64,000 bases of DNA from Progne subis subis (taxonomy: Eukaryota > Chordata > Aves > Passeriformes > Hirundinidae), in contig JAKJHU010000183.1 of the NCBI GenBank assembly GCA_022316685.1, positions 372,001-436,000 of the forward strand, read 5' to 3'. Made by a program: the position numbers and the translations under genes. Below the pieces are notes generated by a model that was not told where the DNA came from, did not search any database, and saw nothing but the letters and a program-made list of their open reading frames with translations. Below, in pieces: positions 1-11,264 of this stretch. How positions within the stretch are numbered: position 1 is the first letter of the stretch; every line of letters starts with the position of its first letter.

Positions 1-1239
1 AAATTTGCCTGATCCCTGTTCTTCTGCAAGAGGAAGCATCTAGGACAGAGAGGTGAGGAGCGAAGGAGCATCACCTGCCTCTGTGGGAATGAATGTACTC
101 TCCTGTGCACTTGCTATCCAAAGGCCATTTAAAATACAGAATGGCTGAGCTGCTTCTTTACTTCTTTTTCCTTTCTCTCTCCCAAGAAATTAAAAGTCCT
201 GTTTGAGACCCCCTTATCTGGCAGGTGAGGGGATAACGGGAAATGCCCTGGTAGAATTGACACATCTGAAGATACAGCAAGGAGCAGCAGGAACATATCG
301 GAGACACACACAAACTTAATAAATGTTGGGGGGCGAAATCTAATAATCGCTTTGCTGTCTCAACAGCTCCTCAGCTTAGAAGAGACGCTCATTTTTCACT
401 GCGTGTCCGCTGTTCTTTAACCCTGTGAGAGCTCCCATAAAACACCCATGCTCCGACACGTCCTGAGTCAGCGGCACATCTGCCTCAGGTCTCCTTGGCA
501 AACCTCGGCAGCTGCCTCTGGAAAAGCCCAGACGCTGCCGGCTGCGGGTCAGCCAGAAAAATATCTCCTCCCTGGTTTATGTGCCCAGAGGCTGGAAAAA
601 TGCTATTTGTGGCCATCTCCCACCTTTTTTGTCAAATATAAAGCTGGAGCGTTGCTCAGGGCTTTCTGGAAAATGATCAGGAAAGCACTGGCATCAAGAA
701 TTTGGAGGGAAGCAGGCACTGTCCATCTGGTGCTCCACTCCTCTTTCCATTTCCATTCACATTTGTTGGGAAACAGCCTCCAAGGTCAAAATCCAGTATC
801 TGGGTGCACGGACAGGTCCCCACCAGAGAGTTCCCATGGGACACGGTGGGCCAAGCCCTAGCTCTGGAGGAGAGGTGCCAGCATGAGCAGTTATTCCGGA
901 CGGAGCACCATAAAAGCAATTCCAGCTCTATTTCCTCATGCACGAGCAGGTTCCCCTGCCCTTTGGCCTCCCACGGAGTTTGCATTTTCATGGTAAAGCT
1001 TTTAAAAAAATGGTTGCACAACCTCAAGCACGGGTGCCTGGCTGGCTTGGGGATGGCTGTGCTGGCTATTCGTACAGAGGCTGTGGAAAAATGTGTGGAG
1101 GATGGACACAGAGCCTCGCAGGCTTCCCCAGCTCTCATGGAGCCACCCTCTACAATGGATTTGGGGTCACCAGTGGGGATATTTTGGCTCAGAGGTCCCC
1201 AATCTGTGCACAGTGCAGGCTCACGGTGGGTGTGCTTGC
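1..1239. other. Unique non-coding stretch
   Basis: No repeat family or exon could be recognised. A TGAGTCA core followed by GC (464-472) fits an AP-1 or half-MARE (MAF) site. The open frames here lie on both strands, overlap and resemble no protein I know. Confidence 0.4.
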
Positions 1240-1385
1240 ACAGAATCACGGAATCATTGATGTTGGAAAAGGCCTTGAGTCCCACCGTGAACGAGCACCA
1301 CCATGTTCACCGATAAACCATGTCCACAAGTGCCACATCTACTCCCTTTTTGAACTTCTGCAAGGAATGGTGACTCCATTCCAGG
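1240..1385 (-). mobile_element. CR1 LINE 3' fragment (minus)
   Basis: It begins with the inverted CR1 3' tail (CAGAATCACGGAATCATTGA), then the antisense tail region GGTTGGAAAAGG-like, and ends near GGAATGGTGACTCCATTCC. The wording 'caccatgttcacc...ccatgtccacaagtgccacatct' is a recognisable older avian CR1 subfamily. The copy is 5'-truncated, as usual for target-primed insertion. Confidence 0.85.
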
Positions 1386-2329
1386 TCCTGTAAGATCTCT
1401 GGCGGCATCCCGCATGGATGGGATGCCAAGCCCAGGGTGGAGAAATCCAAGCAGCTGGAGCAGAGAAAAAAAATCATCTCCCCTTTTCCAGGAAAGCACT
1501 CTACAACCTGACTGCTCTCGTATTTGTTTATTAAACACAGCTTTGGGGAGGAAATGCCTTGCTGTGGTGACAGGCCGTGTTTCCAAGGTTATCCCGGAGC
1601 ACAAGGCAAGACAAGAGCAATTTTTCATCCCCATAATTAGAGAGAGCACATTAGCAGATTAGTATTAACCAACATTTACATACTGTGATGTGGCCCTAAC
1701 CAAATTAAGGGCTTTCTCTGTCATCTTGCTCAGCACCTGTGCTCACAGTCCTGCATCAGGTCATCAGGTCTCTAGATTTTGCTTTCCCTGCGTCTCATTG
1801 CATCCCAGAGGTAAATTTAAGAACAACCTCCCTCCGCCACCTGGCTTTCCTTGGGTTGCTCATCACTGGGGGCAGCTCAAATCCCGGACCGGGATGCCTG
1901 GCAGGGAGTGGGCATGGGATGGTCACAGAGCATTCCCAGGTTCCTCAAACCACCTTCCATTAAATGCTCCACCACCCCTTCCCCTTTCCCCTCCCCAAAA
2001 AATCCAGCCCTGAGCTCAGCCACTCCCAGCTCCTCCACAGCCATTTTGCAGGTTCCCAGACTTAACTGTCGAGGCTGCAGACACATTTATTATCTTTTTT
2101 TGCCATGCCATCTGGCATTTGTGTATCAGAAGAAGATTATATCTATGTCAAACAGGGGGAAAAATATCTCTCCCTGTAACAGTTGTAGAAGCAAGGGGGA
2201 GGAAAAAAAAAAAATTAAAAAAAAATTAAATCCCGTGGACCATATGGAAGATTTTTTTTTTTTTTTTTTCTTAAGTGATCTATCTTGAGCAATTAGGAGG
2301 TGTCACAGCAGATCCTGGGCGAGCTGGGA
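1386..2329. other. Unique stretch with A and T runs
   Basis: No gene is visible. An A-rich patch (2205-2230) and a T run (2250-2270) precede the CpG-rich interval. Neither has an adjacent element I can name. Confidence 0.4.
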
Positions 2330-3150
2330 GAGGAGCAGGGTGGCAGCGTCGGGCTACCTGTGAGTCACTGCCCCTGCCTGAAATAGCCCGGGAACGTGAA
2401 CTACCCCCCTCTCCTCTCCCAAAACGGGGGCACAGGGGCAAGCAAGAGGAGAGGGAACAAAGCGGGACAGCTTGCGGCACGCCGAGTGAATCAGAGCGAT
2501 GGCCTTTCTTTGCCTTTCGGGGTTTTATCATCGCGCGTCTTGCGAAAGCAAGAGGTGTGAACCCGCCGTGGAGCACGGCCAGGTTCGCAGCGCCTGCTCC
2601 GCGCCTCCCCGTGCCGGGGATAGTGGAAAATTACCGGCTTCTCCTCCCGGGGCTGCCGCACGGGCCCTGGCAGGGCGAAGGAAGCATCCGCTGGAGCGCC
2701 GAGAGGAGTAGCAGCGTCCTGCGGTGTGTGTGCCACACACGGGGACCGCGGTGTGCCCGGAGTGCCCTTGGCTCGGCAGGGTGGGCACGGCCCCTCCTGG
2801 CTTGGCAAGGTGGCTCTGTGGTCCTCTCCTCGCCAGGAGCATCCCCTGCGGCACTCCGGCTGCGTCCTCCAGCTGGGAGAGCACAGGGAGGGCAAGCACG
2901 GCCAGCACCACCCGGGAAGAGTCCCGGTGGGAAGGTGGAAGTGCCAGCAGGGGATACGCAGGTCCTCCTTTCCCAGGCCGTGACCGGCAGTCCCTCGGTG
3001 CGCAGGGGAGCAGCTCCCGTCGGGAATGGGGGCATCGCCGTTCCCCAGCCTGGAGCCGGGCTGGGAAAGAGGCTCCCGCCACGCCCTGGCAGAGCAAACG
3101 GGCTCAGACCGACACCGCACAGGCAGCCCGGCTCCATCCTGCTCGGACAC
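2330..3150. promoter_or_regulatory. CpG-rich interval, island-like
   Basis: By hand count, 2340-2700 holds about as many CpG dinucleotides as its base composition predicts, whereas bulk vertebrate DNA is several-fold depleted. Clusters such as CATCGCGCGTC and CCGCGCCTCCCCGTGCCGGGG stand out. This is the profile of an unmethylated CpG island, which often marks a promoter or poised enhancer. A 371-codon open frame crosses the region on the plus strand, but frames on the minus strand are also long, so its openness is explained by GC-rich composition. No TATA box or exon could be assigned. Confidence 0.55.
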
Positions 3151-5112
3151 AGGGTAAACAAAGGAAATACCACAAAGTCAAACAGCATCGCTGCCCAGGG
3201 CACAGCCAGCCGTCTTCCCCCACTCCCCTCGGGAAAGGCTCCTTACCTCCTCCCTTTCCACCCCCCTTCCACCACTGGTGCTCTTCTCTCTGGGAATCAG
3301 TCCGGCCCAGTATTTATTCTACCCCCAGCTCCCCAGAATTCCCCCTGGGTTTTGGCAGTGCCAGCTAGAGCCGTTCCCTCCTTGCTGTGATTCGCACTGG
3401 CCCAGGCAGATGTTTGCTGATGCGGTGGCGGGAGGGAGTGAAGCTCCAGCTGCTCTGCGCACTTCCTGCTGTGAAAGTTTATGCCGTGGAGTTATTTTTA
3501 CCAGGAAATCCAGCTGTGGGCAGAGCTCTTCTGGCAGCTGCCCAGCCCTGGGGGTGAGGAGCACCAAAACTCACTGTTCCCACACCCCACACCATGCTGA
3601 CCTTCCTTACAGGTACCCTCCCTCTGCCCCCCACATCCCCCACGTCAGCATCCCTGCAGAACGTTCCATGGGGCAGGGACATGCCAGAGGCTGCCCCTAG
3701 AGCTGCTGTCCCTGCCCATCCCACTGCAAACACCCAGAGTGGCATCTCTGCCCTGGGCCATGTGCCACTGACAACAGCTGGCAGGCCTGAGTCACCCAGG
3801 ATGTCTCATTGGGGCTTGACTGCATCACCCCGGATTTTGGGGAGAGGTGGAAAGCAGCCAAGGGGCAGAGAGGCAGCTGAACAGCAGCAGGATCATTTAA
3901 AGGGCTCCAGCCTCCTCTGCTCTGTCCCAGGAGCACAGGAGCCCCACACTGAAAGGTGTCTCCCCCCAGCCCACCATTGCCCCTGTGCTTACAAGAACAC
4001 AGGAGTCAGCCAGGTGGGGCAAAATTTTCCATCAATGTCTTTTCATTGTGCAAATCCTTCCGGAAATGAAGAATAAGCATGAAAGTCCTGCTACCAAGCC
4101 AAGGCTCGTTGTGATCCATCCTGCACCCAGGGAGAGAAGATCCCTGATGGGGTGCACTCTGTTAAAACAGCTCCCTGCAGGTTTGGGGCGGAGGAAGGGG
4201 GGCTGCCAGGTTGGCTTAGCAAAGCTGATAAGAAAACCCTCAAAAATTACTTGCTAGAAAACAAGTCCCAGCAGAAATGTTCCTTGTGGCTTGCTTGTTT
4301 AGGCTTCCCCATCTTCCACAAGGATGCACCTGGAGCCTGCTCCACGCTCCAAACCCCCCTCTTTGGGGTCCCTTGGAGAGCTCTCACTGTGGAGAACAGG
4401 ACACTCATTCCTGCCTTCACCTCTCTGCAGAAGCCTCTCCGAACTCACTCATTCCTCTCTTTGGTTACCTTCACCAAAGTTTCCAGCATTTCCCATCTCC
4501 AGTTTGCTCTGGCAGCCCCAGCAGTGAGTTCCCTTGCCCTTCTACACCCAGACTCTCCTTTTCCCACCTGGCCTTTCATCAGAAAAGCCCTCTCTGGAAA
4601 ATCCCAAGCTCAAAAATCCCTGGCTCCAGCTTCTTCAGAGCTCCTCCGACTCTGAACTTTGGGCAGGAGGTCTCCTTCCTCGCCCGCACCCTTGCTCTGC
4701 ATTGGAACTCCCCACCCTGCACACCCAGGAATTGAGCCCCAGGTCTGTGAGCCCTTGCCCTGCAGAGCTGCTGTTCTGCAGGAAAATAAGGGGATATGAG
4801 AAATGAAGAGGGATGAGGGAAAGATGGATGTCAGCTTGGGAACATCTGAGTGGAAATGAGAGCTGGCAGTCAGCGAAGATCACAGTTCTTTATCTCTTAC
4901 CTGTTTCATTACATTTTATTTCTGTTCCAGAAAAACTGGGTGGGAAAAATATACCTGAAGTCAAACAAAACATTTTCTTTTGCTAAAAGGGAAGGATTTC
5001 ATCTCTGCCTCAGCATTAGAATGATTTCCATTTCAAAAGTGGGCTGTAATTTTGAAATGAAAATTGAGATCGTCCCATCCCCAAAGGCTGAAGTGGGATG
5101 TTTTGATAGACC
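3151..5112. other. Unique stretch, no gene seen
   Basis: There is no recognisable repeat or exon in this interval. Plus-strand composition is C-rich with frequent CCC and CACC runs from 3200 to 4750. It becomes AT-richer after 4870. Confidence 0.35.
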
Positions 5113-5162
5113 TTTCTTTTTGTTGTTGCTGTTGTTGTTGTTTTGTTTTGTTTTGTTTTTTT
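5113..5162 (+). repeat. (GTT)n / (GTTTT)n low-complexity tract
   Basis: TTGTTG units pass into TTTTG units and end in a T run. The tract is about 50 bp, imperfect and contains one GCT interruption. Confidence 0.8.
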
Positions 5163-5483
5163 GCCTCTAGGGCCCTTTTGCCTGGAATCAATATATCCCT
5201 ACAGCGAGCTCTGCATTTGACAAGCAGCAAATTTTCACTAGCGAAACATCCCCTTAAATCTTTGTCAGTCGAGGACAAGGCTCAGCGGTGCAGCGTTCTT
5301 GCCGAGGTCCCTCTGCCCTTGGATACACCCCCACCCTCACCAATTCCTCACGGATATCGCCTGGCAATCCCCACAACTCATTAGCCCTTAATACGCACCA
5401 AGAGGAGCCGGTACCTATTCCTCCCATCCAAAATAATTTCCCAATGTTTGAAAATAAATGGCAGAAATATGTCCTAGCAGGTG

Positions 5484-5550
5484 TTACCTCTTCAATGTTG
5501 TCTTGTTTGTAGCCAGTCACAAGACAACATTCCCATAACGCCAGAGGTAA
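5484..5550. other. 67-nt double-stem inverted repeat
   Basis: An inner perfect 13-bp stem pairs AATGTTGTCTTGT (5494-5506) with ACAAGACAACATT (5519-5531) around a 12-nt loop. An outer perfect 8-bp stem pairs TTACCTCT (5484-5491) with AGAGGTAA (5543-5550), across an uneven internal loop of 2 versus 11 nt. The length is close to that of a microRNA precursor, but the large asymmetric internal loop is atypical. The arms could equally be paired DNA-binding sites: ACAAT/ACAAG-type cores suit SOX factors. I do not recognise it as a named RNA. Confidence 0.5.
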
Positions 5551-7035
5551 GCAGATGGCACTTATTAATTTGCATCGTAAATACGCTCTAATGTGTACGC
5601 TGAGAAGCTGCTGCTGTGGGAGGCAGCTCTACCTGGCTCACACGGAGCGTCACAGCCCAAACACTCCACCTGAGACCGGGAACAGCGGTGCCGTGTCCCT
5701 CCTCCGGTTCCTCACAGAGGCGCCGTGCCTTTTTACAGCAACGCTGGAGCAGTTCTGCCTCTTCCCACAGCTGTCAGTCGCTTGCCCCAGGCACCAAACT
5801 GGAGAAAATTACACCCAAAGTTATTAGAGGCAGCAAGACTGCAGGCAGCATCAACACAGCATATGTCCCAAAGTAAACAGATTGCGTGGAACCTTCCTGA
5901 ACATACTGAGAGGCCACTGGTGCCGAAATCGCTCTTCCCGAGATGCGGAGCTGCCTGCGGGGAGGGGGACGTGCTCTGGGAAGGAGCTGGCTGCTCCCCC
6001 CAGGGCCCAAACCTGCGGCTCTGCTGGTGGCTCTCCCAAAGCGCTGCTGGAATGGGACACGCTGCAATGAGGAGCTGGAAAATCATGGAAGGTGCTCTCC
6101 TGGCCAGACCACCCAGCACATCTGGGAACGACTGGGGCCGGACGGAGAATTATCAGAGCAGATGGATTTGCACCAGAATAGCTCCGTCCCATCTCCCCCT
6201 CCTAGCCCTCCCCTCCTCTCTTCAGCAAAGCGACAGCTGAAAATTGGTGAGTTTTAATTTTTTCAAGATTTTTTTTTTTTTTTTTTTTTAAATTCTGGAA
6301 AGAGACACAAGTAAATGGGAAGCAAAGGGAACCCAACATCACCGAGGAATCTAAAAGATGTAACTTTTTTTTTTTTGCTGAAGGTGGTTCTGAGCTGGGG
6401 GAACACCAGCCCACCCTTCTTGCTGTGGACACTGTTGCTGCAAAGGGCTGTGGCGCCAGAGAAGAAAGGACAGCCCAAGGACGGCAGCGTAGCCTCCAAC
6501 TCCAACCTGCCAGGAGCACTCAGCCCTCCTGGGAACCCCTGTCTGTGTTGCCTAATGCAGGGGCTGATCCCAAATCCAGCTGCCCCCCATCCTGCTTGGA
6601 GACCTCGGGAATGTTGCTCAGAGGCCTTGTCCCCGATGTCACCTGCAGCAATGGCTGCAAGCACTGAGGGTAAAAAGCCCGACCAGAGCGCATCAGGAGG
6701 CTGTGATAGGAGGTTCGTGGCATAACGTCACCCCTGCAGGATTTAAACTCCACGTGCCATTAGATCAGAGCAAGGGGAGCCCCACATCTGGTGCAGCACC
6801 TGCCCAGTGCCTCCTTCTCCTGCAGCCACTCCGGAGCCCACGGCGAGGGCTGGATGCAGGGGAACATCACCCACACTGCAGAGTCTGCACCGGGAAGAGG
6901 GAACTCACTCCAGCTGCCAGCTCCGGCTGATAAGACAATCTCCTTTCATCTCTTATTGCCTCTCACGCCACCCCTTCATTATTTTCTTTTTGGTTGCACC
7001 CAAAGGCCCCGTGCTGGCCTGGCTGCCCTGCGTCA
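5551..7035. other. Unique stretch with octamer site and T runs
   Basis: A perfect POU octamer, ATTTGCAT, lies at 5568-5575, just after the 5.5-kb inverted repeat. T runs occur at 6266-6290 and 6365-6376. A GATA-type core (TGATAAGA) is near 6927. CpG density is raised around 5930-6180. No exon is supported. Confidence 0.4.
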
Positions 7036-7038
7036 CAC

Positions 7039-7046
7039 TGACGTCA
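7039..7046. promoter_or_regulatory. Perfect CRE palindrome
   Basis: TGACGTCA is the full palindromic CREB/ATF site. A half-site (GCGTCA) precedes it by a few bases, and the surrounding sequence is GC-rich. Binding is inferred only from the motif. Confidence 0.5.
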
Positions 7047-7299
7047 GGGAGGCGGCCAGGGCCACGATCATGGGGCCTCTTTCACAACCTGCCTGCCCTG
7101 GGGACTCTCATTAATCAAGATCCGCAGATAACGGCCCTGCAGAGCACTGCCAGCAGTCCCAAGGGAACCCACACTGGTTTTTTCGGCACAGCCCGCCCTG
7201 GCAGAGTGGGAGCAGGGCCAACACGCCCAGAAAGGAGGCTGGGAAAAGGCAGGTACAGGACTGGAGGGGCTCCAGGTGTGTGCACGGCAGCAGCACTGA

Positions 7300-7384
7300 G
7301 CTTGGAGAACCCTGGTCCAGTGGAAGGTGTGGGGAATGAGATGAGCTTTAAGATCCCTTCTCGCCCAAACCCCTCTGTGATTGC
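7300..7384 (+). mobile_element. CR1 LINE 3' tail (plus)
   Basis: It reads GCTTGGAGAACCCTGGTCCAG, then TGGAAGGTGT, and closes with AAGATCCCTTCTCGCCCAAA and CTCTGTGATT. The 'CCTGCCCATGGCAGGG' segment is deleted from the middle, so the copy is both truncated and internally deleted. Confidence 0.75.
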
Positions 7385-7631
7385 TCCAGGGTTGGCACAG
7401 GACCTTCTGCGTTCACCCTGGGACAAAAATATAATGGATTTGGCCACAAACCTCTGGCTTGGGCAGTCCTATTTATCCATCCCATCCTGCTGGCTCAACG
7501 TTCAGCTGTGGATGACTCCGCTGTCTCCTGTCTCCCCGTCAGGAGACATCAGAGTCATCCCACATCCACATGGCAGTGAGAGGAACAAGTCTTCTGTTTT
7601 TTCTGTTTTCCCTTCTTCTTGGAGATCTTTT

Positions 7632-7686
7632 AAAAAGAAAAAAAAAAAAAAAAACAACAACAACAAAAAAAACCAAAAACCCAACC
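7632..7686 (+). repeat. A-rich (CAA)n tract
   Basis: A run of A is followed by (CAA)4 and then A/C-rich DNA. Confidence 0.8.
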
Positions 7687-8310
7687 TTAAAGAGTTTCCC
7701 AGTCCTACCTCCTTCTCCTTCACGCCTGCTACTAGATGGAAAACAAGGATTACCTTAGCTGCTGGATTTCTCTTGCTCAAGGACAGTTACTTGCAATCAC
7801 TCCTGGCATGGCTTTGTGCTAAGTGCTGGCCCAGCCCTGGTTTTAGGAAGAGGGCATAAATTTAGGCTCATTTCGAGCCACAACCCTCATTTTCAGAATG
7901 TGACCCCACCTTCCTGCATAATGAAAATCCATTCCTTGTCTTGGGTGAGTCCATTATAGGCAGAGGAGACCAGCACGGTTTGCACATGGAAAACAATTAC
8001 TATGAGACACTTCTTAAACCATGGGGTTTTTTTTAATTGATGTGCTCCCAGTCTCCTGTTTGCTGGTGGGTAATTAAGTCAATTAACAAGCATCTGTTTA
8101 TTTATTTCCCTCATTGATGGATGTAAGCAGTTTGGGTAGCAGTTTGTAACGAGGGCCTGCTGCAGCTTGCCCACCAATCCATGAATATTCCGGCAATCGC
8201 TGCACCCCATCTACGGGACCTGCCCCTCCACCTCCAGGAACCCGGGAACGAGCTCCAAGGTGGCCAGGGATAGGACAGACTGTGTCAGCCTGGGGCTGGC
8301 GTCCTGCCCT

Positions 8311-8432
8311 TGGCTGGACAGGGCTTGGAGCAACCTGGGATGGTGGAAGGTGTCCCTGCCCACGGCAAGGGGTAGGACCAGATGGCTTTAAGGTCCCTTC
8401 CATCCCACACCGGTCTGTAACTCCTTGATTCT
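8311..8432 (+). mobile_element. CR1 LINE 3' tail (plus)
   Basis: It starts TGGCTGGACAGGGCTTGGAG, passes through the GGTGGAAGGTGTCCCTGCCC core and ends GGTCTGTAACTCCTTGATTCT, a decayed form of the CR1 terminal octamer repeat. Confidence 0.85.
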
Positions 8433-8539
8433 AAATTCTCTCCTCATTGGCAAAGTCCCTCAGATGCTCTCAAAGTAGTCTTGGGGCTATTTTTGCATCC
8501 CTCCTGCAGACCAAGGCTTCAGCATCCTTCAGCAAGCGT

Positions 8540-9300
8540 TTGAGGGCAGCCCGTGGAGGCTGCAAACAGGGCCCACCTGCCCTCAGCCCGCAGGGAGCTG
8601 CTCAGCTCCAACGCCTCGCTCCGAGCACGGCGCTCCTCTCCTCCCCACGTCAGCGTGCTTCCCGGAGGGCCGGAGGAGGAAGCGCACGAGGAAAGCAGCA
8701 GCTCCCTGGGAAATCATCTGTCTTGGGATCATCCACGTGGATCTCCACCACGCCCCGGAGTTGTCCCCAGGAGCTTTTTGGGGTCACCCAGCTCTTTGGG
8801 AGCACCACGGACACCACTGTCCCCATCTCCTTTGTGAAGCACGCTCCGCGTGCCCAGAGCCAAAGGTTACGAGCCCGGCCGGCGGCATTCCCACGTGGAC
8901 TGAACAACTCCCAGCGCTGCCTTCAAAGAGTTATTTAATCACAGGCAGCACAATTAAGGAGGCCTCGGAGCCAGAGAAAAAGGGATTGGCAGGCTCTGGG
9001 CAGAGCGTTCATCACGGCGAGCAGTTTTGCAGGGGCGCATCTGCTGCTGACTCCTCTCTTGCAGACACACCGGTTTTATTGCCGTGTCAGCACCAGGGAT
9101 GTTTACTCCCTCCTGGAGCCGAAGCCCTGCAGCGCTGAGCACGCTTGTTTTCCACGAGCTGCGGGGGGAGCAGAGGGGACGGGGACGGAAGCTCCCAGAT
9201 CAGGGAATTGCCATCGGCAGCTCGGAGGAGGCTGCACCAAAAGCGGCTGTGGGGCTCCCCACCCCCTGCCTGCATGCCTGGGAGAAGGGAGGGCAAGGCT
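8540..9300. other. GC-rich unique stretch
   Basis: CpG is locally frequent (8580-8900 and 9120-9200), though less than at 2.3-3.1 kb. No exon or repeat was recognised. The GC-rich frames are open on several strands at once. Confidence 0.35.
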
Positions 9301-9334
9301 TCTAAGCACCCTTTCAAAATTCCTCTGGTTTGGG

Positions 9335-9385
9335 AAATTAATTAATTTAAATGAGCAATTAGAGCTCGATTTAGCGTTAGTTCTT
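9335..9385. promoter_or_regulatory. AT-rich homeodomain-type cluster
   Basis: ATTAATTAATTTAAATGAGC and CAATTAGAGCTC sit in an otherwise GC-rich area. They give several TAATTA/CAATTA cores of the type bound by Antennapedia-class homeodomains. The abrupt composition change suggests a conserved non-coding element, which I cannot confirm without an alignment. Confidence 0.3.
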
Positions 9386-9986
9386 TGCGGCTTTGCTGGA
9401 TGGCTGCACCTTCCCCCTCTCCCATTCCTCGAACGAGGGTTTTGGGGTTTTACAGGAAAAATCATGGGGGCTGGGGGTGAAATGAGGCACAGAAGAAAAC
9501 GGGATGACAGTGAGCGAGGGAGGGCACAGGTGGGAGAGTCATCTCCGGGGTGCAGAGAGATGGTCAGCCTCGTTTCTCCATGGCACTGGAGATTGGGCCA
9601 GATCCTGCTGTTGGACATCTCCGGGGTGGCTGGAGCTGGTCAGCCTCATTTCAGAGTTCACAGAAATTTGCCATCTTGAGACAACTCAAGAAAGCCCAGC
9701 GAGAGTCCCAGGAAAACACCTCCAATTTACAACAGAGCAGGAGGCATCATGATAGCAATAATAACACTAAAGATAATTGGATGAAAGTTTGCTGTAATGA
9801 ACTGGCTGCAGTCCAAAGCTGCTTAATAGACTCAGTTTCTGTGTGACTACTGAGTGAAGGCACTGGAGAAATTCACATCCCATGGCTTTGCTGATAAATA
9901 AAAGATCCCTTCAGGGCGCTGCAGATCTGGGGCCTTTCCTCCACCCGTGTTGACCCCAGAGAAGCCACACCAAGCCGTTGGTGCCT

Positions 9987-10123
9987 CATCCCTAGAAGTG
10001 TCCCAGGCCAGGTTGGGCAGGGCTCAGAGCAGCCTGGGATGGTGCAAGGTGACCCTGCCCATGGCAGGGGGTGGGATGGGCTGGGCTTTGAGGTCCCTTC
10101 CCACCCAAACCAGTATGGGATTC
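9987..10123 (+). mobile_element. CR1 LINE 3' tail (plus)
   Basis: AGAAGTGTCCCAGGCCAGGTTGG-type sequence leads into CCTGCCCATGGCAGGGGGTGG and ends GGTCCCTTCCCACCCAAACC. It is a clear, fairly young-looking tail. Confidence 0.9.
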
Positions 10124-10770
10124 CAAAATTTCACAATATTTGCATGCTCTGAGCCCTCCTTTAATTCCATTTTGGAGTCTCTGGAAGACAACTGATGAAG
10201 ATATAATTTTCCTGGGCAAATGAAATTATGTGCTTCCCCCCGAGGAAATCATTTCTATTCTGCACCTTTTCCTTAACCCCACACATTTGAGAGACGGTTG
10301 ATTTATAGATTTCAGAGGCTCTCTTTTTTCCCGCTGCTGCCAGAAATGAAATGGATCGTGCACATCTCGCCCTGGCTGAGGTTTCAGAGCACGTGCCAAG
10401 CATTCTCCGTGTCCCCCACGAACAGGGCGTGCAGGGATGAGGGTGGGGAGGATTTCAAACAGTATCTGGGATCCGAAAATGGCACGGAGGAGGCAGATCC
10501 TGACCACAGAAAGGGGTGCTTGATCTGAATTCCAGGGAGGAGAAGGAAAAAATATGGATGGTTTTCGGGGCCTTTACAATCCAGCCCAAACAGGGTCACT
10601 CTCGCAGTTATTAACTGCCTCTGTCTGATATCCTCCTCTCCTCAGCAGTAGGGGTAGGATCCAGCAAGGATGAGACCTCTGGAAAACACAGAGAGGGACA
10701 GGAAGAAAGCGTGAGATATCCCATCACTGCATCCCTGCCAGAGCTGCATCCCAGTATTCACTGGGAGAGA
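10124..10770. other. Unique stretch, no gene seen
   Basis: The sequence is of mixed composition and no repeat or exon was recognised. Confidence 0.35.
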
Positions 10771-11264
10771 AACCAATCAAGCAAAACAAACAAACAAAGA
10801 GAAAGCCTGCTCCTCCAAAAAAACCAAATAATAAGAAAACCCCAATTCTCCCCCCACAAAACAAAAAAAACAAAACAACAAAACTCTAGCTCCCTCAAAA
10901 TACAGTGCTCACAAAGAAACAAAACAAACAAACAAACAAAACCAAAAACAAACACCAAAAGCCCCCAGAAACCAAGCCCTCCCAAAATCCCCCAAAAAAT
11001 AAAAAAATCCCCCCAAAATATTCCCAAATAAACAAACCCAACCTCAAAGAAACCCCCCTCAAAAAAATTAAACTAACCCCCCCCAAAACCCAAAAACCCC
11101 ACCCCAAAACAAAACACAAAACCTCAAAAACCCTAGAAACAAACAAACAAACAAATGCAAAATGAAACCAAGCCCCACCCCAAAACACCCTCAAAAAAAC
11201 TCCTCCAGAAATAACCCCACTCCCAAAACCCCAGAAAAACCTTCAACACACCAACAAAACAACA
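10771..11264 (+). repeat. 494-bp A/C-rich low-complexity block
   Basis: More than nine-tenths of the plus-strand bases are A or C. (AAAC)n stretches are mixed with C runs and A runs, and G is nearly absent. No repeat period is maintained across the block. The minus strand is therefore T/G-rich and holds a quadruplex-type pattern opposite 11077-11105. Confidence 0.9.

Noticed and set aside
2275..3390. A 371-codon plus-strand open frame
   Set aside because: It lies in the CpG-rich interval where stop codons are rare. Several other long frames overlap it on both strands, and its product is low in recognisable domains and rich in P, G, A and R. There is no start context or splice evidence.
6807..7859. 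A 350-codon plus-strand frame
   Set aside because: It runs through a CR1 tail (7300-7384) and an A/CAA tract, so it cannot be a conserved gene.
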